Below are positions 24,870 through 33,630 of a DNA stretch of 64,000 nucleotides, one piece after another. Source of the DNA: Methylotenera oryzisoli_B (GTDB lineage: Bacteria; Pseudomonadota; Gammaproteobacteria; Burkholderiales; Methylophilaceae). Below the pieces are notes generated by a model. It did no database searches and was not told the DNA's origin. It saw only the letters and a list, made by a program, of their open reading frames with translations. The DNA is taken from contig OZ277031.1 in assembly GCA_965613685.1 (NCBI GenBank), positions 1,488,001-1,552,000 on the forward strand, given 5' to 3'. Position 1 is the first letter of the stretch. Every line of letters begins with the position of its first letter. The position numbers and the translations under genes were made by a program.

Positions 24870-27713
24870 ATGACAACGCACACCACCCCGCTCGACACAC
24901 CCGCGATTAAAGAGCTCGCCAAATCATTTGACCCCAAAACCATAGAAAGCCATTGGTATCAATTTTGGGAGAGCAAAGGCTATTACGCAGCTGGCTTAGA
25001 TCAATCCAAGCAAAACCATTTTTGCATACTGCTGCCGCCACCTAATGTCACCGGCACCTTGCACATGGGTCACGGTTTTAACCAGACCTTGATGGATGCA
25101 CTGACCCGCTACCACCGCATGGCAGGCGACAACACGCTATGGCAACCGGGTACCGATCACGCCGGTATCGCCACGCAAATTGTGGTGGAACGTCAATTGG
25201 ATGCACAAGGGGTGTCGCGCCACGATTTAGGCCGCGAGAAATTCTTAGAGAAAGTCTGGGAATGGAAAGAATACTCAGGCGGCACCATCACCAAACAAAT
25301 GCGCCGTTTAGGCACCTCGCCGGATTGGTCACGCGAGCGCTTCACCATGGATGCCGGCTTAAATAAAACGGTGACCGAAAGCTTTGTCCGACTTTACAAC
25401 GAAGGCTTAATTTACCGCGGTAAACGCTTGGTTAATTGGGACGTCAAGCTAGGCACGGCGGTGTCCGATTTGGAAGTGGTGCAGGAAGAAGAAGACGGCT
25501 TCATGTGGCACATCAATTACCCCTTGGCCGATGGCTCTGGTCATTTAACGGTGGCCACGACTCGCCCAGAAACCATGCTGGGGGATGTGGCGGTGATGGT
25601 GCACCCGGACGACGCGCGTTATAAAAAATTGATCGGTCAAAAGGTAACGCTGCCTTTGTGCGATCGCGAGATTCCAATTATTGCCGACGATTACGTGGAC
25701 ATGGAATTCGGTACCGGCGTGGTAAAAGTGACGCCTGCACATGACTTCAATGACTACGCGGTCGGTCAGCGTCACCAATTGCCTTTAATCGGCATACTAA
25801 ATTTAGCCGGCTTTGTGAACGACAGCGCGCCTAAAACTTACCAAGGTTTAGAGCGCTTTGCCGCCCGCAAAGAAGTGGTGGCCGATTTAGAAGCGCAAGG
25901 CTATTTAGTCAAAATCGATAAACACAAATTAAAAGTACCGCGCGGCGACCGCACCGGCGTGGTGATTGAACCCATGCTCACCGACCAATGGTTTGTGGCC
26001 ATGAGCAAACCGGCCGCCGACGGCAAATCGATTACGCAAAAAGCCTTGGACGTGGTGGCCAGCGGTGAAATCAAGTTTTACCCAGAAAACTGGGTCAACA
26101 CCTACAACCAATGGCTAAACAACATTCAAGATTGGTGTATTTCACGCCAATTATGGTGGGGCCATCAAATCCCTGCTTGGTATAGCGATGCCGGCAAAGT
26201 CTACGTGGCACAGGACGAGGCCACCGCCAAACGTTTGGCAGAAAAAGACGGTTACAGCGGGGAGTTAACCCGTGACAACGATGTATTGGATACTTGGTAT
26301 TCGTCTGCCTTATGGCCGTTCTCTACCCTAGACTGGACCGGCGATGCAGAGAAAGACGCGGCCAATCAGGCCTTGCAACAATACCTGCCCTCTAGCGTCT
26401 TGGTGACCGGCTTTGACATCATCTTTTTCTGGGTGGCGCGCATGGTCATGATGACCAAGCACATCACCGGCAAAATCCCATTTAAACACGTCTACGTGCA
26501 CGGTTTGATACGCGATGCCGAAGGCCAAAAGATGAGTAAATCCAAGGGCAACGTGTTGGATCCCATCGATTTAATTGACGGCATCAGCCTAGAAGATTTA
26601 ATCAAGAAGCGCACCACCGGCTTGATGAATCCTAAAGATGCCCCCAAGATAGAAAAGCACACCCGCAAAGAATTCCCCAATGGCATCAATGCATACGGCA
26701 CCGATGCCTTGCGCTTTACTTTTGCCGCCTTAGCCTCACCCGGCCGCGACATTAAATTTGATTTGCAACGCTGCGATGGCTACCGCAATTTCTGTAATAA
26801 ATTATGGAATGCCACGCGCTTTGTCTTGATGAACACCGAGGGCCAAGATAACGGTTTTGATGCCGCCACTTGCGGTGAAAGTGGGCGTAAATTCTCTGCC
26901 GCCGACCGTTGGATAGTCAGCATTTTGCAACGCACGGAAGCGGAAGTGGAACGCGCCTTTGAAGATTACCGCTTTGACTTGGCCGCTAAAGCCATCTACG
27001 AATTCGTTTGGGATGAGTACTGCGATTGGTATTTAGAATTGGCTAAGGTGCAAATTCAACAAGGCGACGAAGCCGAACAACGCGCCACCCGTCGCACCTT
27101 ATTGCGCGTGTTGGAAACCGTGTTGCGTTTGGCGCACCCCATCATGCCATTTATCACCGAAGAGATTTGGCAAACCATCGCCCCCATGACAGAAAAAAAT
27201 GGCGCCAGCATCATGTTGGAAGCTTACCCTAAAGCGCAAGCCGACAAGATCGATGAGCAATCCGAAGCGTGGGTGGCACAACTCAAACAAATGGTCGATG
27301 CCTGCCGCAGTTTGCGCGGTGAAATGAGCATCTCACCGGCTGCACGCGTGCCGCTGGTGGCGGCCGGCCATGCAGAAAAATTAACGGCTTACGCCCCGTA
27401 TTTAAAAGCCTTGGCCAAGTTAGAGGAAGTCAGCATCGTGGCCGACTTACCGGAAGCCGACGCCCCCGTGATGTTGGTGGACGATTTCAAACTGATGTTG
27501 AAAGTGGAAATCGACGTCGCTGCGGAAAAAGAACGCTTAGGCAAAGAAGTGGCTAGATTGGAAGCGGAAATCAGTAAAGCCAACGCCAAATTAAACAATG
27601 AAAGCTTTGTCGCCAGAGCGCCCGCCGTAGTGGTGGCACAAGAAAAAGCCCGGGTGGCAGAGTTTGGTGCGAACTTAGAAAAACTGCTTGGCCAATTGGC
27701 TAAATTAAAGTAG
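24870..27713 (+). CDS. valS: Valine--tRNA ligase
   Basis: A 947-residue class Ia aminoacyl-tRNA synthetase charging tRNA-Val. The HIGH signature is PPPNVTGTLHMGHG, the KMSKS signature is KMSKSKGNVLDP, the editing (CP1) domain includes TTRPETMLGDVAVMVHP, and the protein ends with the valyl-specific coiled-coil arm (AAEKERLGKEVARLEAEISKA-like region, about 885-947). Length fits the family. The start is the ATG at 24870 (30 bases downstream of a TTG in frame that follows moeB); no strong Shine-Dalgarno is seen but the family N-terminus fits. Essential cytoplasmic enzyme. Confidence 0.97.
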   Translation: MTTHTTPLDTPAIKELAKSFDPKTIESHWYQFWESKGYYAAGLDQSKQNHFCILLPPPNVTGTLHMGHGFNQTLMDALTRYHRMAGDNTLWQPGTDHAGIATQIVVERQLDAQGVSRHDLGREKFLEKVWEWKEYSGGTITKQMRRLGTSPDWSRERFTMDAGLNKTVTESFVRLYNEGLIYRGKRLVNWDVKLGTAVSDLEVVQEEEDGFMWHINYPLADGSGHLTVATTRPETMLGDVAVMVHPDDARYKKLIGQKVTLPLCDREIPIIADDYVDMEFGTGVVKVTPAHDFNDYAVGQRHQLPLIGILNLAGFVNDSAPKTYQGLERFAARKEVVADLEAQGYLVKIDKHKLKVPRGDRTGVVIEPMLTDQWFVAMSKPAADGKSITQKALDVVASGEIKFYPENWVNTYNQWLNNIQDWCISRQLWWGHQIPAWYSDAGKVYVAQDEATAKRLAEKDGYSGELTRDNDVLDTWYSSALWPFSTLDWTGDAEKDAANQALQQYLPSSVLVTGFDIIFFWVARMVMMTKHITGKIPFKHVYVHGLIRDAEGQKMSKSKGNVLDPIDLIDGISLEDLIKKRTTGLMNPKDAPKIEKHTRKEFPNGINAYGTDALRFTFAALASPGRDIKFDLQRCDGYRNFCNKLWNATRFVLMNTEGQDNGFDAATCGESGRKFSAADRWIVSILQRTEAEVERAFEDYRFDLAAKAIYEFVWDEYCDWYLELAKVQIQQGDEAEQRATRRTLLRVLETVLRLAHPIMPFITEEIWQTIAPMTEKNGASIMLEAYPKAQADKIDEQSEAWVAQLKQMVDACRSLRGEMSISPAARVPLVAAGHAEKLTAYAPYLKALAKLEEVSIVADLPEADAPVMLVDDFKLMLKVEIDVAAEKERLGKEVARLEAEISKANAKLNNESFVARAPAVVVAQEKARVAEFGANLEKLLGQLAKLK

Positions 27714-27723
27714 CGGATTGGAT

Positions 27724-27960
27724 TTAACTACTGCGTTTTTTTATGTAAAACGTGAACACGCCATCCACCGAGTCTAGGTGCAAAAGCTCGTGGCCGGTTT
27801 GCTGACAAAACGCATTGAAGTCTTTGACCGCGCCCTTGTCCGTCGCCATCACTTTTAACACCTGAGTCGCTTCAATCTCACTCAAGCCTTTTTTGCAGCG
27901 CAAAATCGGCATGGGGCAGTTCAGCCCTCTGGCATCGACTTCTTTAGCAAATTCCATCAT
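27724..27960 (-). CDS. TusA/SirA-like sulfur carrier protein
   Basis: A 78-residue protein of the TusA family with the diagnostic Cys-Pro-x-Pro motif (ARGLNCPMPILRCKKGL), preceded by the EVDARG strand. Such proteins accept persulfide sulfur and pass it on for tRNA thiolation, molybdenum cofactor or sulfur oxidation. It lies downstream of and overlaps by ATGA (27957-27960) a rhodanese gene, so the two are translationally coupled and may form a sulfur relay. It is convergent with valS, 10 bases apart. Whether it is TusA proper or a YeeD-type paralogue cannot be settled from sequence alone. Confidence 0.85.
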   Translation of the reverse strand: MMEFAKEVDARGLNCPMPILRCKKGLSEIEATQVLKVMATDKGAVKDFNAFCQQTGHELLHLDSVDGVFTFYIKKRSS

Positions 27961-28295
27961 TGGTTTTTAACCGCTTGGTGGTCTACAAAAGGCAAGCCGG
28001 CTCTGCCCCAAGCCAAAATACCGCCGGTTAAATTGTAAACATTTTTACTGCCCAACTCCGCCGCGTAGGCGGCGGCATGGGCTGAACGCACGCCGCTGTG
28101 GCAATAAAACACGGTGGTATCGGCTTTAGGCAAGCTGGCAAATTGTGCGGGCAACATGGCCAAAGGAATGTGCACGGCGTTAGCAAGCATGCCGCGCAAC
28201 ACTTCGTCTATATTGCGCACATCGACTAAAAGCACGCTTTTATCGGCCATCCTGGTATGCAGCGCATCGGCTGAAATTTCACTGAAACTGTTCAT
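27957..28295 (-). CDS. Single-domain rhodanese
   Basis: A 112-residue rhodanese-fold sulfurtransferase of the GlpE/PspE size class. The active-site loop is YCHSGVRSA with the catalytic Cys, preceded by LLVDVRNIDEV and followed by NLTGGILAWGRAGLP, all typical. No signal peptide, hence cytoplasmic. Its stop overlaps the start of the TusA-like gene, suggesting that it loads the partner with sulfur. The source of sulfur and the final acceptor are unknown. Confidence 0.9.
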   Translation of the reverse strand: MNSFSEISADALHTRMADKSVLLVDVRNIDEVLRGMLANAVHIPLAMLPAQFASLPKADTTVFYCHSGVRSAHAAAYAAELGSKNVYNLTGGILAWGRAGLPFVDHQAVKNQ

Positions 28296-28437
28296 TAAAT
28301 ACCACCTTAATTAATTCAAAACCATCATAACAATTTTGCCCTAGCGCTGCACCTAGAATAAATAAACCACCTATATTCAGCCATCAGCCTATGATGGCCA
28401 GATCAACAGTTTCACCTAATCACCAAGGAGTTCAGCA

Positions 28438-28557
28438 ATGGCCAAAGGACAAGAACGCAGCAACAAAGAAGTCAAAAAACCGAAAAAAGACAAAAAAGTG
28501 GTGGTGGTCAGTGGCGGTCTCATCCCAAGCCGAGCATCTGTACCCATTAAGAAATAA
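28438..28557 (+). CDS. Small basic conserved protein (39 aa)
   Basis: A 39-residue reading frame, MAKGQERSNKEVKKPKKDKK followed by a hydrophobic-polar end VVVVSGG and PSRASVPIKK. It has a textbook AAGGAG seven bases before the ATG, so it is almost certainly translated despite its length. Eleven lysines make it highly basic, suggesting contact with nucleic acid. Proteins beginning MAKGQ.RSN.E.KKPKK occur as a small conserved family in proteobacteria; I know of no assigned function. A 7-bp hairpin (28380-28386 with 28392-28398) lies in its leader. It stands alone between divergent rhodanese and convergent MFS genes. Confidence 0.8.
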   Translation: MAKGQERSNKEVKKPKKDKKVVVVSGGLIPSRASVPIKK

Positions 28558-28565
28558 ATGCGCAA

Positions 28566-29795
28566 TTAAGCCAGTTGATGCAATTCCAATTTTCTTAATT
28601 TAGGCGCCAATTTAGTCGTTACACCAACCACGGCTAGCGTCATCAACCCGCCAAACAATACCGATGGCACCAAGCCCATAAAGCGTGCAGCCAGGCCGGA
28701 TTCAAACGCACCCAACTCATTAGAGGAGCCGATGAAAATGCCGTTAATGGCTGACACGCGGCCCCGCATGGCGTCGGGGGTAGCCAATTGCAAGATGCTA
28801 GTGCGCATCACCACCGAAATGCCATCGAAGACACCGGACAGCAATAACAGCAGCGCCGCCACCCAATAAGACTGGCTAAGGGCAAAGCCTATGATGCTAA
28901 AGCCGAAGCCCGCCACCGCGCCTAATAACCAACGGCCGGCATGGTAATTAATCGGGTGCCGAGTTAACCACAAGCCGGTCATGATGGCACCCGCCGCCGG
29001 CGCCGCGCGCAATATGCCTAAGCTTTCTGGGCCCAATTGATACACCTCGTTAATGAAGGCCGGCAACATGGCCACCGCGCCGCCTAACAACACGGCAAAC
29101 ATGTCCAAAGATAAGGCGCTAAAAACAATTTGGTTGCTGTAAACAAATCGCAAGCCTTGACCTATGCTGGTAAAGATGGGCGGGCTGTCTGACGTAGGGG
29201 ATGGCTCTTTTATTTTAATCGACCACATGGCGATGGCAGCCCCTAGGCAAAATACCGTGGCCAAACCGTAGGCCGCAGTCTTGCTGGCATAGCCTACCAA
29301 CAAACCACCGATAGCCGGCCCTATGATTAAGCCGGCTTGAAAAACCGAACTGCTGATGCCCGAGGCCCGATTGTAGGCTTCTCTAGGCAAGATTAAGGCA
29401 AACAAGGTGCTGTAACTTGGCGCAATAAATGCCCGCTCTATACCGGTTAACATAATGGAACCGTAGATCCATAAATGCGCGTTTTCACTGCTGCCTATCA
29501 CGCCCATCGCCAGCAAAGTCAAGGTGAAGGCATTGATGGCCAAAGTCAGCGCCGACAAAGCGCCAAAGAAACGCCGCGAGCAAAAATGGTCCACCGCATG
29601 CCCGGCAAACAGCGCGCAGGCAAAATAGGGTATGGCCTCGGCTAAACCAATTAAACCCAAGGCCAAAGTATCGTGGGTAATTTCATAAATATGCCAACCC
29701 ACTGCCACGGCCATCATTTGATAGGCCAGCACCATGAGCACACGAAAAATCAGCAACTTTAGAAAAGCATGCTTATGCAGGGTAAATATATTCAT
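28566..29795 (-). CDS. MFS transporter, EntS-like
   Basis: A 409-residue major facilitator protein with 12 predicted helices, of the MFS_3/EntS type (exporters with the motif GHAVDHFCSRRF in loop 2-3 and RGRVSAINGIFIGSSNELGAFESG in the second half). Related proteins export siderophores or drugs, or are of unknown substrate. There is no siderophore gene nearby, so no substrate is proposed. It is convergent with the 39-residue gene, 8 bases apart. Confidence 0.75.
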   Translation of the reverse strand: MNIFTLHKHAFLKLLIFRVLMVLAYQMMAVAVGWHIYEITHDTLALGLIGLAEAIPYFACALFAGHAVDHFCSRRFFGALSALTLAINAFTLTLLAMGVIGSSENAHLWIYGSIMLTGIERAFIAPSYSTLFALILPREAYNRASGISSSVFQAGLIIGPAIGGLLVGYASKTAAYGLATVFCLGAAIAMWSIKIKEPSPTSDSPPIFTSIGQGLRFVYSNQIVFSALSLDMFAVLLGGAVAMLPAFINEVYQLGPESLGILRAAPAAGAIMTGLWLTRHPINYHAGRWLLGAVAGFGFSIIGFALSQSYWVAALLLLLSGVFDGISVVMRTSILQLATPDAMRGRVSAINGIFIGSSNELGAFESGLAARFMGLVPSVLFGGLMTLAVVGVTTKLAPKLRKLELHQLA

Positions 29796-29962
29796 GGCTC
29801 AAGTGATGCAATCAATTTACGGTTAAAATGCCAGTGTTAGTGCAGTGAATAAGGCAGTAAGCAAGCGCCTCAAGCCCTTGCCGATGAGTCGTCATTGACC
29901 TAGTGTGACTCTGCCGCTATAGATTAGGCGCACTAACACCATCGATTTGTAAGGGCCGCAGA

Positions 29963-30307
29963 CTAGGCTAACTTTAAAGCCGCTTTGATGCGTCTAAACG
30001 TTTGGCTAAAAATATTGCCATCCAATTTGTAATGTTTGTGCAGCGCTTGCTTCACTTCCCAGGTGGCGGTCATGCCGGCAGGAAAAGTCACCAAATCCCC
30101 TTTAGCAAAACGAACGGCTTTGCCACCGGTTGGGGTAATCACACATTCGCCTGCCAAGATGTAAGCGATTTCTTGCTCAGGAAAGGTCCAAGGGAACACC
30201 GACACTTCTTTTTGCCAAGTAGGCCATTTGGTGACATTTAATGCATCCAAACGGGCTTGATCGGGCTTGCTTTCTACAACGATTTTTTTATCTGCAGCGT
30301 GGCTCAT
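29963..30307 (-). CDS. Cupin domain protein (DUF861/cupin_3 type)
   Basis: A 114-residue single-domain cupin: WTFPEQEIAYILAGECVITP and FAKGDLVTFPAGMTATWEV are the two beta-barrel motifs of the EutQ-like/DUF861 family. The start at 30307 is preferred because the upstream ATG at 30358 would add 17 residues with no counterpart in the family. Metal ligands of classical cupins are mostly replaced, so it may be a binding and not a catalytic protein. It is divergent from the tsaC gene with a 112-base gap. Confidence 0.8.
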   Translation of the reverse strand: MSHAADKKIVVESKPDQARLDALNVTKWPTWQKEVSVFPWTFPEQEIAYILAGECVITPTGGKAVRFAKGDLVTFPAGMTATWEVKQALHKHYKLDGNIFSQTFRRIKAALKLA

Positions 30308-30419
30308 GGTGATTTTCTTCAGTGATTTAAGGTGCGCTATTTTAGCATTGATAGGCAATTGTTATGGGAAACTGGCTTAAGGAGTAAAATAGCCCTTTTA
30401 GCAATTAACCCCACATTTT

Positions 30420-31394
30420 ATGCGCATTAGCTTAGAAAAAGCTGCCAGCAAACTAAAGCAAGGTGAATTGGTGGCCATCCCCACCGAAACCGTTTACGGA
30501 TTAGCTGCTGACGCCAGCAATGACGTCGCCCTGGCTAAAATTTTCAGCACCAAACAACGCCCGGCCGATCACCCGCTGATTGTGCACATTAGCGATGTGA
30601 GCCAGGTGCCCAATTGGGCCAGCGTTTTTCCGGAAACAGCCAGCAAGCTGGCCCAAGCATTTTGGCCTGGCCCCCTCACTTTAATTTTGCCGGCAAAAAG
30701 CCATGTATCTAAAGTGCTAAGAGGCGGCGAAGCCACCATAGCGCTGCGCGTCCCGAATCACCCGCTCACTTTGGCCTTATTAAAACTCAGTCAATTAAGT
30801 GTGGCGGCCCCATCGGCGAATTTATTCACGCAACTGAGTCCAACCACGGCCTATCATGTTGAAGCCGGCTTAGGTGCAGACATGCCAGTATTGGACGGTG
30901 GCGCCTGCCAAGTCGGCATCGAATCCAGCATCGTCAGCGTCGCCGCGGATGGCTCATGGCGGTTGCTGCGACCCGGCATGATTAGCGAGGCCGACATCAG
31001 CCGCGTGGCTGGCCAAGCGCAACAAGCTGCTGGCAATAACACGCCCTTAGCCGCTGCGCCTAAAGCCCCCGGGCAACATGCACTGCACTATTCGCCGCGC
31101 ACGCCATTGTTGTTATTTAAAGATAGGGCCAGCTTGATGCTGGGCTTTGAACAGTGCCAACAATCGTGTCTTCGTTGCGCTGCCTTGCTCATAGGTCCAG
31201 GCGAACAACCAAATTGCCAAACGACACTATTGAATAATGTGCCGGCAGAAGTGGCCGAGCAGCTATACGGCAGTTTGCATGATTTAGATGAACTTAAAGT
31301 GGACCGGTTGTTAGTCCAATTGCCGGCAGTCAGCCCAGAATGGGTGGCCGTGTTAGACCGATTGCAACGAGCAGGCCACAGCAAACAAGGCTAA
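30420..31394 (+). CDS. L-threonylcarbamoyladenylate synthase, Sua5 type
   Basis: A 324-residue enzyme making threonylcarbamoyl-AMP from threonine, bicarbonate and ATP for the t6A37 modification of ANN-decoding tRNAs. The YrdC domain (about 1-205) has AIPTETVYGLAADA, KQRPADHPL, TLILPAKS and SVAAPSANLF. Beyond it lies a linker ending PGQHALHYSPRTP and a Sua5 C-terminal domain (about 230-324), so this is the long form (Sua5/TsaC2) and not the short TsaC. The ATG start is at the beginning of the conserved domain. Cytoplasmic. Confidence 0.9.
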   Translation: MRISLEKAASKLKQGELVAIPTETVYGLAADASNDVALAKIFSTKQRPADHPLIVHISDVSQVPNWASVFPETASKLAQAFWPGPLTLILPAKSHVSKVLRGGEATIALRVPNHPLTLALLKLSQLSVAAPSANLFTQLSPTTAYHVEAGLGADMPVLDGGACQVGIESSIVSVAADGSWRLLRPGMISEADISRVAGQAQQAAGNNTPLAAAPKAPGQHALHYSPRTPLLLFKDRASLMLGFEQCQQSCLRCAALLIGPGEQPNCQTTLLNNVPAEVAEQLYGSLHDLDELKVDRLLVQLPAVSPEWVAVLDRLQRAGHSKQG

Positions 31395-31491
31395 CATCCC
31401 GAACATCATGCCAGCGATTTAAGGCTTGCGCGCGACCCAAAATTGGCGTAATTTTGCTACTTAAAATACGGCATTAACTGTGGAGATAGCC

Positions 31492-31710
31492 ATGGATAAT
31501 AAATACGGTTTAGGTAGCACTAAAGTTGCTACAGAGCATCACGAAACACACCACAAAGCCAGCAAACACCCGGCTGATAAATGCAAATTTTGCGGGCATG
31601 AGCATTTGGTGCTGTGCCCAACCATGCGTGATCACCGTTGTGCCAATTGCGACGAATGGCAAAACGACGTCCCCCAAGGTTATTCAACCGGTAGAAGTAA
31701 CGATTATTAA
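31492..31710 (+). CDS. Small zinc-ribbon-like protein, unknown function
   Basis: A 72-residue His-rich protein. The start is the ATG at 31492 with GGAG six bases upstream; an in-frame GTG at 31480 is less likely. It has a histidine cluster (EHHETHHKASKH) followed by CKFCGHEHLVLCPTMRDHRCANC, that is CxxC ... CxxC, a likely zinc ribbon. No signal peptide. The function is unknown; such proteins bind nucleic acid or metal. It is a monocistronic gene between tsaC/sua5 and gnd. Confidence 0.65.
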   Translation: MDNKYGLGSTKVATEHHETHHKASKHPADKCKFCGHEHLVLCPTMRDHRCANCDEWQNDVPQGYSTGRSNDY

Positions 31711-31802
31711 ATTCGCCACCAACAAATTCCTTAACGCGTTTCGCGCGACCAATAAAACCGGCTTTTTTATAAAATAAAGTCTGAATTTAGGCAATATTTC
31801 AC

Positions 31803-31830
31803 AACTTAATCGTCTATTAAGTTTTATAAT
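31803..31830 (+). promoter_or_regulatory. Candidate gnd promoter with a 7-bp dyad
   Basis: TATAAT (31825-31830) lies 51 bases before the gnd start. Directly upstream is an inverted repeat AACTTAA-7-TTAAGTT (31803-31809 with 31817-31823) in the -35/spacer position, as expected for a repressor site. No consensus -35 is seen. Confidence 0.4.
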
Positions 31831-31881
31831 CTTGCCTACAAAAACACCCTTTCCATTAAACAACTCCAAAAGAGAAGATAA

Positions 31882-33393
31882 ATGTCTACAAAAAATGCTG
31901 ATATTGGCCTAGTTGGCCTAGCTGTTATGGGCCAAAATTTAGCCCTGAATATTGCCGATCACGGCTACACCATTGCGGTTTACAACCGTGACTCGAAAAA
32001 AATGGTGAACTTCATTGAAGAATGCAAAAAAAATGAGCCATCTGCTGAGCGCGTCATTGGTCACGCCGATTTAGCTTCGTTTGTACTGAGCATCAAACGC
32101 CCTCGTAAAATCATCTTATTGGTTAAAGCCGGTAGCGCAACAGACGTGACCATCAATGCCTTGTTACCTTTCTTAGAGCAAGGCGACATCATTATCGACG
32201 GCGGCAACTCATTGTGGACAGACACCATACGCCGTGAAAAAGAATTGGCGGTTAAAGGCATAGACTTTATCGGTTCAGGCGTATCTGGCGGCGAAACCGG
32301 TGCGCGTTTTGGCCCATCATTAATGCCTTCAGGCACACGCAAAGCATGGGCTAGTTTAGAGCCTATCTGGCGTGATATTGCAGCCAAAGTGGACGCCGTC
32401 ACCGGCGAGCCTATGGAAGGCGGCAAGCCAGGCAAGCCTGTGGTCGGCGGTTTCTCTTGCGCCGAGTACATTGGCCCAGACGGTGCCGGTCACTATGTAA
32501 AAATGGTGCACAACGGTATTGAATACATCGATATGCAGTTGATTTGCGAAGCTTACTGGTTAATGAAAAACTTGTTAGGCATGCCGGCTGATGAAATCGG
32601 TAAAGTATTTGAAGAGTGGAACAAAGGTGAATTATCAAGCTTCTTGATAGAAATTACCGCCGACATACTGCAACAAAAAGACCCCATGGGCCCAGGCTTC
32701 TTGGTCGACAAAATCTTGGATACCGCTGGTCAAAAAGGTACCGGACAATGGACTGCAGCCAACGCACTGGAATTAGGCGCACCGGCTAACGCGATTGCGG
32801 CGGCGGTTTATGCCCGCGCTTTATCCAGCCTGAAAGACGAGCGCGTGGAAGCGAGCAAAATCTTAAAAGGGCCAGTGATTAAAGTCGAAACAGATAAAAA
32901 AGCCATTATCGATGCCATTAAAAATGCATTGTACTGCTCAAAAATCTGCGCTTACGCACAAGGCTTCCAATTAATCGACAAAGCACAAGTGGCTTACAAC
33001 TGGAAACTTAATTTCGGTGAAATTGCACAAATTTGGCGTGGTGGTTGCATTATTCGCGCTCGCTTCTTGCAAAAAATTACCGATGCGTATGCCTTGAATT
33101 CACGCTTGAAAAACTTGATGTTGGATCCTTACTTCACCAACGCGATGAACGAAGGCCAAGCAGGCTGGCGTAAAGTGATTGCCCTAGCGGTTACCAACGG
33201 CATTCCTGCACAAGGCTTTGCTGCGGCGATGGCCTATTACGACGGCTACCGCAGTGCGGTCTTGCCGGCTAACTTGCTGCAAGGTCAACGCGATTACTTC
33301 GGTGCGCACACTTATGAGCGTGTCGATCAAGCGCGTGGTCAGTTCTTCCATTTGGATTGGCCAGAAGCCAGCCGTCCGCAGTTAGAAATTTAA
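31882..33393 (+). CDS. gnd: 6-phosphogluconate dehydrogenase, decarboxylating
   Basis: A 503-residue enzyme of the long classical type converting 6-phosphogluconate to ribulose 5-phosphate and CO2 with reduction of NAD(P). The Rossmann site is IGLVGLAVMGQNLALNIADHG, followed by GSGVSGGETGARFGPSLMPSG and the catalytic KMVHNGIEYIDMQLICE segment with Lys and His/Asn contacts. In ribulose-monophosphate methylotrophs this enzyme works in the dissimilatory cycle that oxidises formaldehyde carbon to CO2. AGAGAAG precedes the start. The gene is followed by a strong terminator and stands alone, without zwf or hexulose-phosphate synthase genes nearby. Confidence 0.95.
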   Translation: MSTKNADIGLVGLAVMGQNLALNIADHGYTIAVYNRDSKKMVNFIEECKKNEPSAERVIGHADLASFVLSIKRPRKIILLVKAGSATDVTINALLPFLEQGDIIIDGGNSLWTDTIRREKELAVKGIDFIGSGVSGGETGARFGPSLMPSGTRKAWASLEPIWRDIAAKVDAVTGEPMEGGKPGKPVVGGFSCAEYIGPDGAGHYVKMVHNGIEYIDMQLICEAYWLMKNLLGMPADEIGKVFEEWNKGELSSFLIEITADILQQKDPMGPGFLVDKILDTAGQKGTGQWTAANALELGAPANAIAAAVYARALSSLKDERVEASKILKGPVIKVETDKKAIIDAIKNALYCSKICAYAQGFQLIDKAQVAYNWKLNFGEIAQIWRGGCIIRARFLQKITDAYALNSRLKNLMLDPYFTNAMNEGQAGWRKVIALAVTNGIPAQGFAAAMAYYDGYRSAVLPANLLQGQRDYFGAHTYERVDQARGQFFHLDWPEASRPQLEI

Positions 33394-33411
33394 AGCTGAT
33401 TTAGATAGAAC

Positions 33412-33442
33412 AAAAAAGGCGATGCTATGCATCGCCTTTTTT
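33412..33442 (+). terminator. Rho-independent terminator after gnd
   Basis: A perfect 14-bp stem (33412-33425 with 33429-33442), 3-base loop, ending in six T on the plus strand. It lies 18 bases after the gnd stop; the A tract on the left makes it partly bidirectional. Confidence 0.9.
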
Positions 33443-33456
33443 GTTTAAACTTTTCA

Positions 33457-33551
33457 CCACAGAGCCACAGAGAAAACCTTAAAAATGCATTTTGACATCG
33501 AGAAGCGGTGATAAAACATAAAAGTTTTTGACTTTCTCTGTGGCTCCGTGG
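33457..33551. repeat. Long inverted repeat (19-nt arms) between gnd and htpX
   Basis: Arms at 33457-33475 (CCACAGAGCCACAGAGAAA) and 33533-33551, complementary with one mismatch, enclose 57 bases. The CCACAGAG/CTCTGTGG words are like a family of dispersed extragenic repeats known in many proteobacteria. It sits between convergent genes, as such elements often do. Confidence 0.65.
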
Positions 33552-33630
33552 CTTCATGAATTTCAAGCCGAGTAGTTTGAGGCTTAGAAATGACGGGAAT
33601 GCCCTTGCGGTATCTGTGGTGAGTGCCTTC

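Noticed and set aside
28391..28603. 70-aa reading frame over the 39-aa gene
   Set aside because: It is in another frame without a ribosome site. The 39-aa frame has AAGGAG and a conserved start.
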